A stretch of 64,000 nt of DNA, taken from positions 1 to 64,000 of the forward strand of contig WOVA01000008.1 of NCBI GenBank assembly GCA_009773155.1, in the 5' to 3' direction. Origin of the DNA: Elusimicrobiota bacterium. GTDB taxonomy: Bacteria > Elusimicrobiota > Elusimicrobia > Elusimicrobiales > UBA9959. A program made the translations under genes and the position numbers. Of the stretch, positions 34,725 to 41,510 are shown piece after piece (within the stretch, counting starts at the first letter, position 1; each line of letters starts with the position of its first letter). The notes under the pieces are model-generated. The model worked only from the letters and a program-made list of their open reading frames with translations, had not been told where the DNA came from and made no database searches.

Positions 34725-35762
34725 GTGACCACGAACGAGAAGAGGCTCAGGCAGCTGCAGTCGCTGCTTAAGAAGAACGACCTCGACGCCCTCGCCGTCT
34801 CCCGGCCCCTCGAGGCCGGCTTCCTGACCGGTTTCCACCTGGAAGGCCCGCACCTGCTGGTGACCCGCGACGGCGCCTGGGCCTTCCTGCCCAAAATGCT
34901 GCTGGAGCATTTCAAGGCCCGTGTTCCGTTCGTCCAGGCCGAAGCCTCGGACGATATGCCCGGGTCGGTGATAGCGCGCATAAAAGAGAAGGGCTGCCGC
35001 AAGTCCGCCTTCGAGCCGGAGACGGAAACCTATCTGGGCGGCTCTTTCTGGAAAAAGAAAGGCCTGGCCGAGTTCGGCGGGCTCACCGCCTCGCTGCGCC
35101 AGTGCAAGGAAGGCTCGGAACTCGCCGCGCTCCGCAAGGCCTGCGCCATAGCGGCCAAAGCTTTTCGCGTGATAAAGCCCCGTATAAAGACCGGCCGCAC
35201 CGAGCTCTCCGTCGCCAGGGAGCTCGAGGATATCATGCAGGCGATGGGCGCGACCAAGACCTCTTTCGCCACCATCATCGGTTTCGGCCCCAACGCCGCC
35301 ATGCCGCATCACGAGACCTCGGAGCGCCGGCTGAAGAAGGACGAGGCCGTACTGATGGACTTCGGCTGCGTCTACGACAACTACTGCTCCGACATGACCC
35401 GCACCTATTTCCACGGCCGCCCGACGGAAGAGTTCCGGAAAGTGCACGCCATAGTGCAGAAGTCGCACGACCTGGGGATAAAAGCCGTCAGGCCCGGCGC
35501 CTCTACGATAGGAGTGGACAAGGTCTGCCGCGATCATATAGCCGACGCCGGCTACGGCCAGTATTTCATCCACGGCACCGGCCACGGCGTGGGCCTGGAG
35601 ATACACGAGCCGCCGCGCCTCAATACCCGCTACAAGGGGACCTTGAAGAAAGGCATGGCGGTCACGGTGGAGCCCGGCATCTACCTGCACGGCAGGTTCG
35701 GCGTGCGCATAGAAGACACGGTCCTGGTGACCGGCGCCGGCCGCGAGATTCTTACGAAGTAA
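34725..35762 (+). CDS. Xaa-Pro aminopeptidase (M24 family)
   Basis: 345 residues from GTG 34725, with AAGGGAGG at a good distance upstream. The C-terminal pita-bread domain has the metal ligands: Asp in VLMDFGCVYDNYCSDMTRTY, His in HGTGHGVGLEIHE, Glu in VTVEPGIYL and Glu in GVRIEDTVLV. The N-terminal creatinase-like domain is complete. It should remove N-terminal residues preceding proline. It may be co-transcribed with lemA, which begins 20 nt later. Confidence 0.92.
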   Translation: MTTNEKRLRQLQSLLKKNDLDALAVSRPLEAGFLTGFHLEGPHLLVTRDGAWAFLPKMLLEHFKARVPFVQAEASDDMPGSVIARIKEKGCRKSAFEPETETYLGGSFWKKKGLAEFGGLTASLRQCKEGSELAALRKACAIAAKAFRVIKPRIKTGRTELSVARELEDIMQAMGATKTSFATIIGFGPNAAMPHHETSERRLKKDEAVLMDFGCVYDNYCSDMTRTYFHGRPTEEFRKVHAIVQKSHDLGIKAVRPGASTIGVDKVCRDHIADAGYGQYFIHGTGHGVGLEIHEPPRLNTRYKGTLKKGMAVTVEPGIYLHGRFGVRIEDTVLVTGAGREILTK

Positions 35763-35782
35763 AAGTCTAGGGAGGTTAGAAA

Positions 35783-36346
35783 ATGACTGTATTAGCGATA
35801 GTGCTGGGCCTGCTGGCCGTCTGGCTGGTCTTCACGTTCAACAAGCTGGTGGGGCTCAAGAACCAGGTGCTCAACGCCTTCAGGCAGATCGACGTGCAGC
35901 TCAAGCGCCGCCACGACCTGATCCCCAACCTGGTCAACGCGGTCAAGGGCGAGATGAAGTTCGAGAAAGAGACTCTCGAGAGCGTGGTCCAGGCCCGCGC
36001 GGCCGCGGTCAACGCCGGCCAGGGCGGCAATATGAACGAGGTGCTGGCCAAGGAAGGCATGCTGACGCAGGCGCTCGGCAAGCTCTTCGCCCTGACCGAG
36101 AATTATCCCAACCTCAAGGCCGTAGAGGTTGTCCGCACCCTGATGGAAGAACTGCGCACCACGGAGAACCAGATAGGCTTCTCCCGCCAGTTCTACAACG
36201 ACATCGTGACCCGCTTCAACATACAGCAGCAGGTGTTCCCGACCAACATGTTCGCCGCCATGCTGGGCTTCCAGCCCGCGGCGCTCTGGGAGCTCCCGGC
36301 CGACTCGGTCGAGCGCAATGTCCCCAAGGTGGACCTGACCGTCTGA
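35783..36346 (+). CDS. lemA: LemA family protein
   Basis: 187 residues. N-terminal TM helix (LAIVLGLLAVWLVFTFN), then the LemA coiled bundle with the highly conserved RQIDVQLKRRHDLIPNLVNAVKG (in part), ENYPNLKA and ENQIGFSRQFYNDIVTRFN. LemA proteins are membrane-attached and often sit next to htpX, as here. The biochemical role is not established. AGGGAGG lies upstream of the start. Confidence 0.92.
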   Translation: MTVLAIVLGLLAVWLVFTFNKLVGLKNQVLNAFRQIDVQLKRRHDLIPNLVNAVKGEMKFEKETLESVVQARAAAVNAGQGGNMNEVLAKEGMLTQALGKLFALTENYPNLKAVEVVRTLMEELRTTENQIGFSRQFYNDIVTRFNIQQQVFPTNMFAAMLGFQPAALWELPADSVERNVPKVDLTV

Positions 36347-36362
36347 ACGGCGTAAGTCGTAC

Positions 36363-36419
36363 GGGGACACCATGCCGCATGGTGTCCCCCGCGGATACGC
36401 TGTGCCGCATGGTGTCCCC
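36363..36419 (+). repeat. Family A element plus partial second copy at the htpX start
   Basis: A perfect 27-bp palindrome, GGGGACACCATG-CCG-CATGGTGTCCCC (36363-36389), is followed by a half copy ending GCCGCATGGTGTCCCC at 36404-36419. It lies between lemA and htpX and is open in the htpX frame, reading MPHGVPRGYAVPHGVP before the conserved htpX ATG. Confidence 0.9.
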
Positions 36420-36428
36420 ATACAACCG

Positions 36429-37466
36429 ATGAATATCTACGAGCAGCAGGAAACCAACCGCCGCACCACCATGGTGCTGCTGGGCGCTTTTCTCCTGCTT
36501 TTCCTGGCGGTAGGCGCCGGCTTCGATTTTTTCTATCTTTCGTTCAACCCGATCGCGGGCGAGCCTTCGTACAAGCTCAACTCCGCCGGATATTACGAAG
36601 CGCATAACGCCCGGCCGCAGATGATACCCTACGGCACCATCGCGGCCCTCCTCTTCGGCATAGCGATGGTCCTCAACAGCGTCTTCAACGGGCCCAAAAT
36701 GGTCCTGCGCTCCACTATGGCCCGCCGCGCCGTCTCCACCGATCCGGACGAGAAGCAGTTCATCAACGTCGTGCGCGAGATGTCCATCGCCTCCGGAGTG
36801 CCGATGCCGGGCACCTACGTTGTGCCGGACCCGGACGCCAACGCCTTCGCCGCCGGCTTCAGCTACGACAACGCCGTCATAGCCGTAACGGAGGGCCTCC
36901 TTAAGAACCTCAACCGCGAAGAGCTGCAGGCCGTCGTCGCGCACGAGATGAGCCATATCCGCAACTACGACATGCGCGTGATGACCGTGGCGGCCGCGTT
37001 GATGGGGGCCATAGCCCTTATAAGCGACTTCGCCGGCCGCTCGGCCCGCTACGGAGGCAGGTCGCGGGGGCGTTCCTCCGGCGGAGGCAGGAGCGGCAAA
37101 GGCGGCGGCGCCGCCGTGCTGATACTCTTCGTGGTCTGGCTATTCCTGGTCATACTGGCGCCCCTGTTCTCGCGCATGCTCGCCATGGCCATCTCCCGCC
37201 AGCGCGAGTTCCTGGCCGACGCCTCGGCGGCCGAGCTGACCCGCAACCCTATGGGACTGGTTTCCGCTCTGGAGAAGATACGGTCCGCGGTCCAGCCGAC
37301 CCAGGCCATCAATAACGGCGTCGCCCACATGTGCATCACCGATCCCAGGGGCAGCCTGATAGAGGAGAAATCCGGTTTCGCGGCGGACCTGCTGGCCACG
37401 CACCCGCCGATGGAGAAGCGCATACTCGCGCTCAAGATGATGGCCTACCAGAAGGCTTCGGCCTGA
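36429..37466 (+). CDS. htpX: HtpX-like membrane zinc metalloprotease (M48)
   Basis: 345 residues. Membrane quality-control protease: two N-terminal TM helices, the zinc motif HEMSH (VAVVAHEMSHIRNYD region), a third ligand Glu in QREFLADASAAELT, and a Gly/Ser/Arg-rich loop (GGRSRGRSSGGGRSGKGGG) between the zinc motif and the next TM. ATG 36429 starts the conserved sequence but has no Shine-Dalgarno. The in-frame ATG at 36372 inside the family A element has GGGGA upstream, so an element-derived 19-residue extension is possible. Confidence 0.9.
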   Translation: MNIYEQQETNRRTTMVLLGAFLLLFLAVGAGFDFFYLSFNPIAGEPSYKLNSAGYYEAHNARPQMIPYGTIAALLFGIAMVLNSVFNGPKMVLRSTMARRAVSTDPDEKQFINVVREMSIASGVPMPGTYVVPDPDANAFAAGFSYDNAVIAVTEGLLKNLNREELQAVVAHEMSHIRNYDMRVMTVAAALMGAIALISDFAGRSARYGGRSRGRSSGGGRSGKGGGAAVLILFVVWLFLVILAPLFSRMLAMAISRQREFLADASAAELTRNPMGLVSALEKIRSAVQPTQAINNGVAHMCITDPRGSLIEEKSGFAADLLATHPPMEKRILALKMMAYQKASA

Positions 37467-37495
37467 GCTTCAGCACGACATCCCGGAGGAGACTA

Positions 37496-38062
37496 ATGAT
37501 ACTCGCGGTAGATCTTAAGAACGGAAATATATTCGAGAACGAGAACGGGCAGATGGTCACGGTCATCAGCTACCAGCATCACCGCAAATCCCAGTCCCGC
37601 GCCGTGATCCGCGTAAAGGTGCGCAACCTGGAGACCGGCTCCGTCATCGAGACCGCCTACAGGCCGGAGGATAAGTTCAAGGAGGTCTCGGTGGAGAAGC
37701 GCCCCAAGACCTTCCTCTACTCCGACGGAAAGATGGCGCATTTTATGGACGATCAGAGCTATGAGCAGCTGGAATGTCCCGTCGGGAAGATGGGCGACGC
37801 GCTCAAGTTCCTCGCCGAGAACATGAAAGTTGAGGGGCTCTATCTCAACGACAAGTTCTTCAATATCGAGCTGCCCGCCAACCTGGTCCTGGAAGTGACC
37901 AGCACCGTCCCCGGCGTCAAGGGCGACACCGTCTCCAACATGATGAAGATGGCCACGCTCAACACCGGCCTCGAGATAAAGGTCCCGCTCTTCATCAAGG
38001 AAGGCGACAAGGTCCGGGTGGACACCCGCACGTTCGAGTACGTAGAGCGCGTCACCCAGTGA
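37496..38062 (+). CDS. efp: Elongation factor P with glutamine at the modified-residue position
   Basis: 188 residues: three OB-like domains with DLKNGNIFENENGQMVTV, RVKVRNLETGSVIETAYRPEDKFKEV and a canonical C-terminus (TSTVPGVKGDTVSN...GDKVRVDTRTFEYVERV). EF-P rescues ribosomes at polyproline. In an ungapped alignment of this loop with common EF-Ps (YQHVKPGKGGAFVRTK), the local sequence is YQHHRKSQSRAVIRVK, which puts Gln33 where the modified Lys (or Arg) normally stands. GGAGGAG lies upstream of the ATG. Confidence 0.9.
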   Translation: MILAVDLKNGNIFENENGQMVTVISYQHHRKSQSRAVIRVKVRNLETGSVIETAYRPEDKFKEVSVEKRPKTFLYSDGKMAHFMDDQSYEQLECPVGKMGDALKFLAENMKVEGLYLNDKFFNIELPANLVLEVTSTVPGVKGDTVSNMMKMATLNTGLEIKVPLFIKEGDKVRVDTRTFEYVERVTQ

Positions 38063-38085
38063 CGCGCGCCCCGGGGAGAGGCCAG

Positions 38086-38769
38086 ATGGTCAAAGCGGTC
38101 ATTCTCGACATCGACAATACCCTGATGGACTTCATGCGCATGAAGCGCGCGGCCGTCGACGCCGCCGCCGACGCCATGATAGACGCCGGCCTGATCATGG
38201 GCAAGGAAGACCTGCGCGGGAAGATCTTCGAGATCTACTGGAAGGAAGGCATCGAGGACCAGAACATCTTCGACAAGGTGCTGATGAAGGAGTTCGGCAA
38301 GGTGGACCACAAGATCCTCGCCGCCGGCATCATCGGCTACAAGCGGGCCAAGGAAGGCCACTTCACGCTGTACCCGCACGTGAAGATGGCGCTGACCGAC
38401 CTGCTGAGGATGGGCGTGCGCATGGGCGTGGTCAGCGACGCGCCCCGCCTCTCGGTCTGGATGCGCATCGTCGGCCTGGGCCTGCACCATTACTTCGACC
38501 ACGTCGTCACCTTCGACGATACCGGAGAGAAGAAGCCCTCCCCGAAGCCGTTCGAGAAGATCCTCTCGCTTATGGGTTGCGAGCCCGCCGAAGCCATCAT
38601 GGTGGGCGACTGGGCCGAGCGCGACATCAAGGGCGCCAAGGCTCTGGGCATGAGGACGGCCTGGGCCAAGTACGGCAACGAGTTCGACACGCCCGTCTCC
38701 GGCGCCGATTTCGAACTCAACGATATTTACGACCTGGTCGGGATACTCAAAGAGATCAATGCGGCTTAA
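38086..38769 (+). CDS. HAD-superfamily hydrolase
   Basis: 227 residues with the nucleophile motif DIDNTLMDF (Asp8, Asp10), motif II VVSDAP, the motif III Lys in KKPSPKPFEKIL and motif IV GDWAERDIKGAK; an alpha-helical cap lies between. This is a phosphatase of the subfamily I type; the substrate is not predictable. GGGGAGAGG precedes the ATG. It overlaps the next gene by 11 bp. Confidence 0.85.
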   Translation: MVKAVILDIDNTLMDFMRMKRAAVDAAADAMIDAGLIMGKEDLRGKIFEIYWKEGIEDQNIFDKVLMKEFGKVDHKILAAGIIGYKRAKEGHFTLYPHVKMALTDLLRMGVRMGVVSDAPRLSVWMRIVGLGLHHYFDHVVTFDDTGEKKPSPKPFEKILSLMGCEPAEAIMVGDWAERDIKGAKALGMRTAWAKYGNEFDTPVSGADFELNDIYDLVGILKEINAA

Positions 38770-39292
38770 TCTGTTGCTTCTCCCGCTGCTGCTGGCCGCC
38801 CCCGCCGGCGCGGCGGAGCTTACCGCCTGGGAGATAGGCTCCTCCTGTCCTTCCGTCCTGTCCGGAGATTTCGTATTCGCCGGCGCGCTGGAAGTCAGGG
38901 GCGTGGAGATGCGGCCGGAAGGCCTCTTCATGCCTTCCGAGGAATTCGGCGGCCGTACCTACCGCGACGTTAAGCTCCTCTCGAAGACCGCATATGCCGC
39001 GCTGGACGCCGCTTTCAAAGCGGGCGCGGGGAAGAGGAAGGCCGGGAAAAAGTCCGGCAAGGTCTCCTGGACGGTTAAAGAGCTGCGCAAGATGGGCGGT
39101 AAGTCCCGCAAGGCCAATATCGACGTGGAATTCGACGGCGACCTGCTGGTCACGGCCGGCCTTATCCTTTCAAAGCGCACGGGGGAGAAGTACTGGGTGG
39201 CCTGGCCCCGTTATTTCGTTTTCCTCGACAAGAAGCTCAAGAAAGCCGTGGAGAAAGCCCTGCTGGAGAAAGCCGCGAAGGAGGGCCTGTGA
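38759..39292 (+). CDS. Small secreted protein of unknown function
   Basis: 177 residues with signal peptide RLNLLLLPLLLAAPAGAA. The mature part is basic (KRKAGKKSGKVSWTVKELRKMGGKSRKA) and ends in a region (LVTAGLILSKRTGEKYWVAWPRYFVFLDKKLKKAVEKAL) that faintly recalls SpoVG-like beta-sheet plus helix, too weakly to assign. It overlaps the HAD gene and the subtilase gene (GTGA), so it is translationally coupled to both. Confidence 0.55.
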   Translation: MRLNLLLLPLLLAAPAGAAELTAWEIGSSCPSVLSGDFVFAGALEVRGVEMRPEGLFMPSEEFGGRTYRDVKLLSKTAYAALDAAFKAGAGKRKAGKKSGKVSWTVKELRKMGGKSRKANIDVEFDGDLLVTAGLILSKRTGEKYWVAWPRYFVFLDKKLKKAVEKALLEKAAKEGL

Positions 39293-40872
39293 TCCGCTCC
39301 CTCGGCCTGGCCGCCGCTCTCCTGTTCGCTTTCTCTCCGGCGGCGGCGCTGGAAATCGAGCGGCATATGTCGGTTTCAGCTTCCGGCAAGTCGCGCCAGG
39401 TGGAGGTAGTGAAGGGGGAGGTGCTGGCCCGGTTCTCGTCCGCGACCTCCTCGGGCGCGGTCAGGGCCGCCGCCAGGGCCCGCGGCGGCGACGATGGCGG
39501 CGCGCTGGCTCTGCCCGGCTGGCGGCTGCTCAAACTCCCGCCCGGTATGCGCGTGGCCGACGGCCTGGGGCAGTTCAAAAGTCTGCCGGGGCTCGAGGTT
39601 ATACAGCCCAACCACGCCTATCGTCCCACGCGCGTTCCCAACGACCCTTTCATTAACTCGCAGTACGCTCTTTCCCGTATGAGCGCCTACGCCGGCTGGG
39701 AGTACGAGGTCGGAAATTCCAGCCGCGTCACCGTAGCGGTGATAGATACCGGTATAGACGGCACGCATCCCGAACTCTCCGGTAAATTCGGGGCCACAGT
39801 CAGCCAGTACTGCAATCCGGGCCCTACTGATGCTCCCGGAGATAATATCAACTGCGTCCCCCAAGGCCCTTCGGCGGTCTGCAACCACGGCACAATGGTG
39901 GCCGGCCTGGCGGCCGCGGCTTCCGACAATGCCACCGGCATCGCGGGAATCTCCTGGGGCGCGCAGGTAGTTTCCATAAAGATCTTCCGGGACAGCGATT
40001 GCGTGAACTGCAACCCGAATTCCTGCTTCACGGATGACCAGGCCATAGCTCACGCGCTACTGTCCCTAATATCGAAGCACAACACTCCGGACTACGGAAA
40101 AGTAGTGGCCAACCTGAGCCTTGGCGGAGGCGGCGCCTGTTCGGCCCTGGTGCAGTCCGCCGTGACCTCTGCGCGCACCGCCGGAATATTGGTGGTCGCC
40201 GCTACCGGCAACGATTCATCGCTCGTAAATTCTCCAGCCAACTGCGACTATGTTCTGCCCGTGGGGGCCACGGACTCCGAAGATAAACTGGCGTATTTTT
40301 CCTCGCGCGGCCCCGAGATGGCGCTTCGGGGCGTCTCGGCTCCGGGTGTGGGGGTCTACACCACGGACATGGGCGGCGGTTATACCACCGCCGACGGCAC
40401 CTCTTTCGCTTCGCCGCTGGCGGCGGGCGCGGCCGCGCTGGTCTGGGCGGCCAAGCCCGTCTATACCTCCACCGACGTGGCCAATGCCCTGCGCAATACC
40501 GCCGACGACCTGGGCGCCTCCGGCCCCGATAATAATTTCGGCCACGGCCGCGTCAATATCCACCGGGCGCTGCGCTACGCCGTGGAGGGGACGCTCTCCG
40601 GGTTCAAGGGCGAGAGCAAGGCCATCGCCTTCCCCAGTCCTTTCCGCCCCGCTTCCGACCGGATACTGTCTTTTTCGTTCCCGGCCGATACCGCTGGCTC
40701 GGGGCTGACCGTGGAGATCTACACGATGGAGGGGGAACTGGTGAAGAAGCTCGACGGCCTGACCTGGAACGGCCTCAACGCCGCCGGCAATCCCGCCGCT
40801 ACCGGCGTCTATCTCTTCATGGTCAGGTCCGACAGCGGCAAGTCCCGCGGCAAATTCGCCATCATCCGGTAA
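39289..40872 (+). CDS. Secreted subtilisin-like serine protease (S8) with C-terminal sorting-type beta domain
   Basis: 527 residues from GTG 39289 (GGAGGG upstream). Signal peptide, an inhibitor-type propeptide (about 35-110, VLARFSSATSSGAVRAAARARGG), then the catalytic domain with Asp in AVIDTGIDGTHPEL, His in CNHGTMVAGLA, Asn in AATGNDSS and Ser in DGTSFASPLAAG. Several Cys pairs suggest disulfides. The C-terminal 80 residues form a FlgD-like/type IX-like Ig domain (YTMEGELVKKLDGLTWNGLNAAGNPAATGVY, in part) ending FAIIR. Extracellular protein degradation is likely. Confidence 0.9.
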   Translation: MIRSLGLAAALLFAFSPAAALEIERHMSVSASGKSRQVEVVKGEVLARFSSATSSGAVRAAARARGGDDGGALALPGWRLLKLPPGMRVADGLGQFKSLPGLEVIQPNHAYRPTRVPNDPFINSQYALSRMSAYAGWEYEVGNSSRVTVAVIDTGIDGTHPELSGKFGATVSQYCNPGPTDAPGDNINCVPQGPSAVCNHGTMVAGLAAAASDNATGIAGISWGAQVVSIKIFRDSDCVNCNPNSCFTDDQAIAHALLSLISKHNTPDYGKVVANLSLGGGGACSALVQSAVTSARTAGILVVAATGNDSSLVNSPANCDYVLPVGATDSEDKLAYFSSRGPEMALRGVSAPGVGVYTTDMGGGYTTADGTSFASPLAAGAAALVWAAKPVYTSTDVANALRNTADDLGASGPDNNFGHGRVNIHRALRYAVEGTLSGFKGESKAIAFPSPFRPASDRILSFSFPADTAGSGLTVEIYTMEGELVKKLDGLTWNGLNAAGNPAATGVYLFMVRSDSGKSRGKFAIIR

Positions 40873-40882
40873 ACCGCACAAT

Positions 40883-41068
40883 GCCCGGCAAAAAAGGAGA
40901 ACTATTCGGGGGCATGTCGGCGTGCCAGCACGCAGGACACGGACTCGCGCGCATAGCGCGTCGGTCCTCGGCTCTCGGCGCTCGCGCTTGCGATGCTCGC
41001 GCCTCCGAGGCGGTCCTGCTTAGCTGGCACGCCGCCTCCCCCGATTTTTTCCTCATGGGTTGCCGGGC
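40883..41068. repeat. Family D structured intergenic element, copy 2
   Basis: Nested helices: 40883-40890 with 41061-41068, 40906-40912 with 41038-41044, 40919-40928 with 41024-41033, and 40932-40938 with 41013-41019. The conserved interior (40940-41010) matches copy 1. Stem differences from copy 1 are compensatory: C-G to T-A in the outer helix, C-G to G-C in the inner hairpin (GGCGC/GCGCC against GCCGC/GCGGC), and a wholly different but paired main stem. It fills the gap between the subtilase and DUF192 genes. Confidence 0.88.
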
Positions 41069-41089
41069 AGTACCGGACAAAGTCTGCTT

Positions 41090-41425
41090 ATGATATTCCG
41101 CAGGAAGAGCGACGGGCTGGTGATAGCCGATAAGGCGGAGAAGGCGGAGACCTTCAGGACACGCCTGCTCGGCCTCATTCCCCGCAAGTCCCTGGAGCCC
41201 GGCGAGGCCCTCTGGCTGGAGCCCTGCACCGGCATACACACCTGCTTTATGAGCTTCCCCATAGACGCCGTCTTCCTGGACCGGGACCTGAAGGTCCTGC
41301 GGGTAGAGCGCGCCATGCGCCCCTGGCGGCTCTCCGCCTTCGTGGAGGACGCCAGGAGCGTCCTGGAGCTGCCGCCCGGGGGGGCGGAGGCGCTGGCCGA
41401 GGGCGACGTCCTCGAGACCGCCTGA
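41090..41425 (+). CDS. DUF192 family protein
   Basis: 111 residues from ATG 41090, which starts the conserved domain; the in-frame TTG at 41060 is inside the repeat. Family hallmarks are KAETFRTRLLGLIPRKSL, the GIHTCFMSFPIDAVFLD motif and VLELPPGGAEAL. The Cys-bearing TCFM variant replaces the common T-xFM. Function of the family is not established; halophilic and deltaproteobacterial members are small cytoplasmic or secreted proteins. No clear Shine-Dalgarno is seen. Confidence 0.8.
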   Translation: MIFRRKSDGLVIADKAEKAETFRTRLLGLIPRKSLEPGEALWLEPCTGIHTCFMSFPIDAVFLDRDLKVLRVERAMRPWRLSAFVEDARSVLELPPGGAEALAEGDVLETA

Positions 41426-41433
41426 AAGCCTTG

Positions 41434-41462
41434 TTGCCAACCGGCGAATATATAAATATAAT
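41434..41462 (+). promoter_or_regulatory. pilB promoter
   Basis: TTGCCA at 41434-41439, 17 nt, TATAAT at 41457-41462, 48 nt upstream of the pilB ATG. Confidence 0.65.
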
Positions 41463-41510
41463 TAAACCAAACCCAAAAGGGGGGCGGCCGGGTCCGTCTT
41501 CCGGGTTATT

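Noticed and set aside
38759-39292. Assignment of the small secreted protein as SpoVG-like
   Set aside because: Resemblance is limited to one strand-helix stretch, and SpoVG is cytoplasmic whereas this has a signal peptide.
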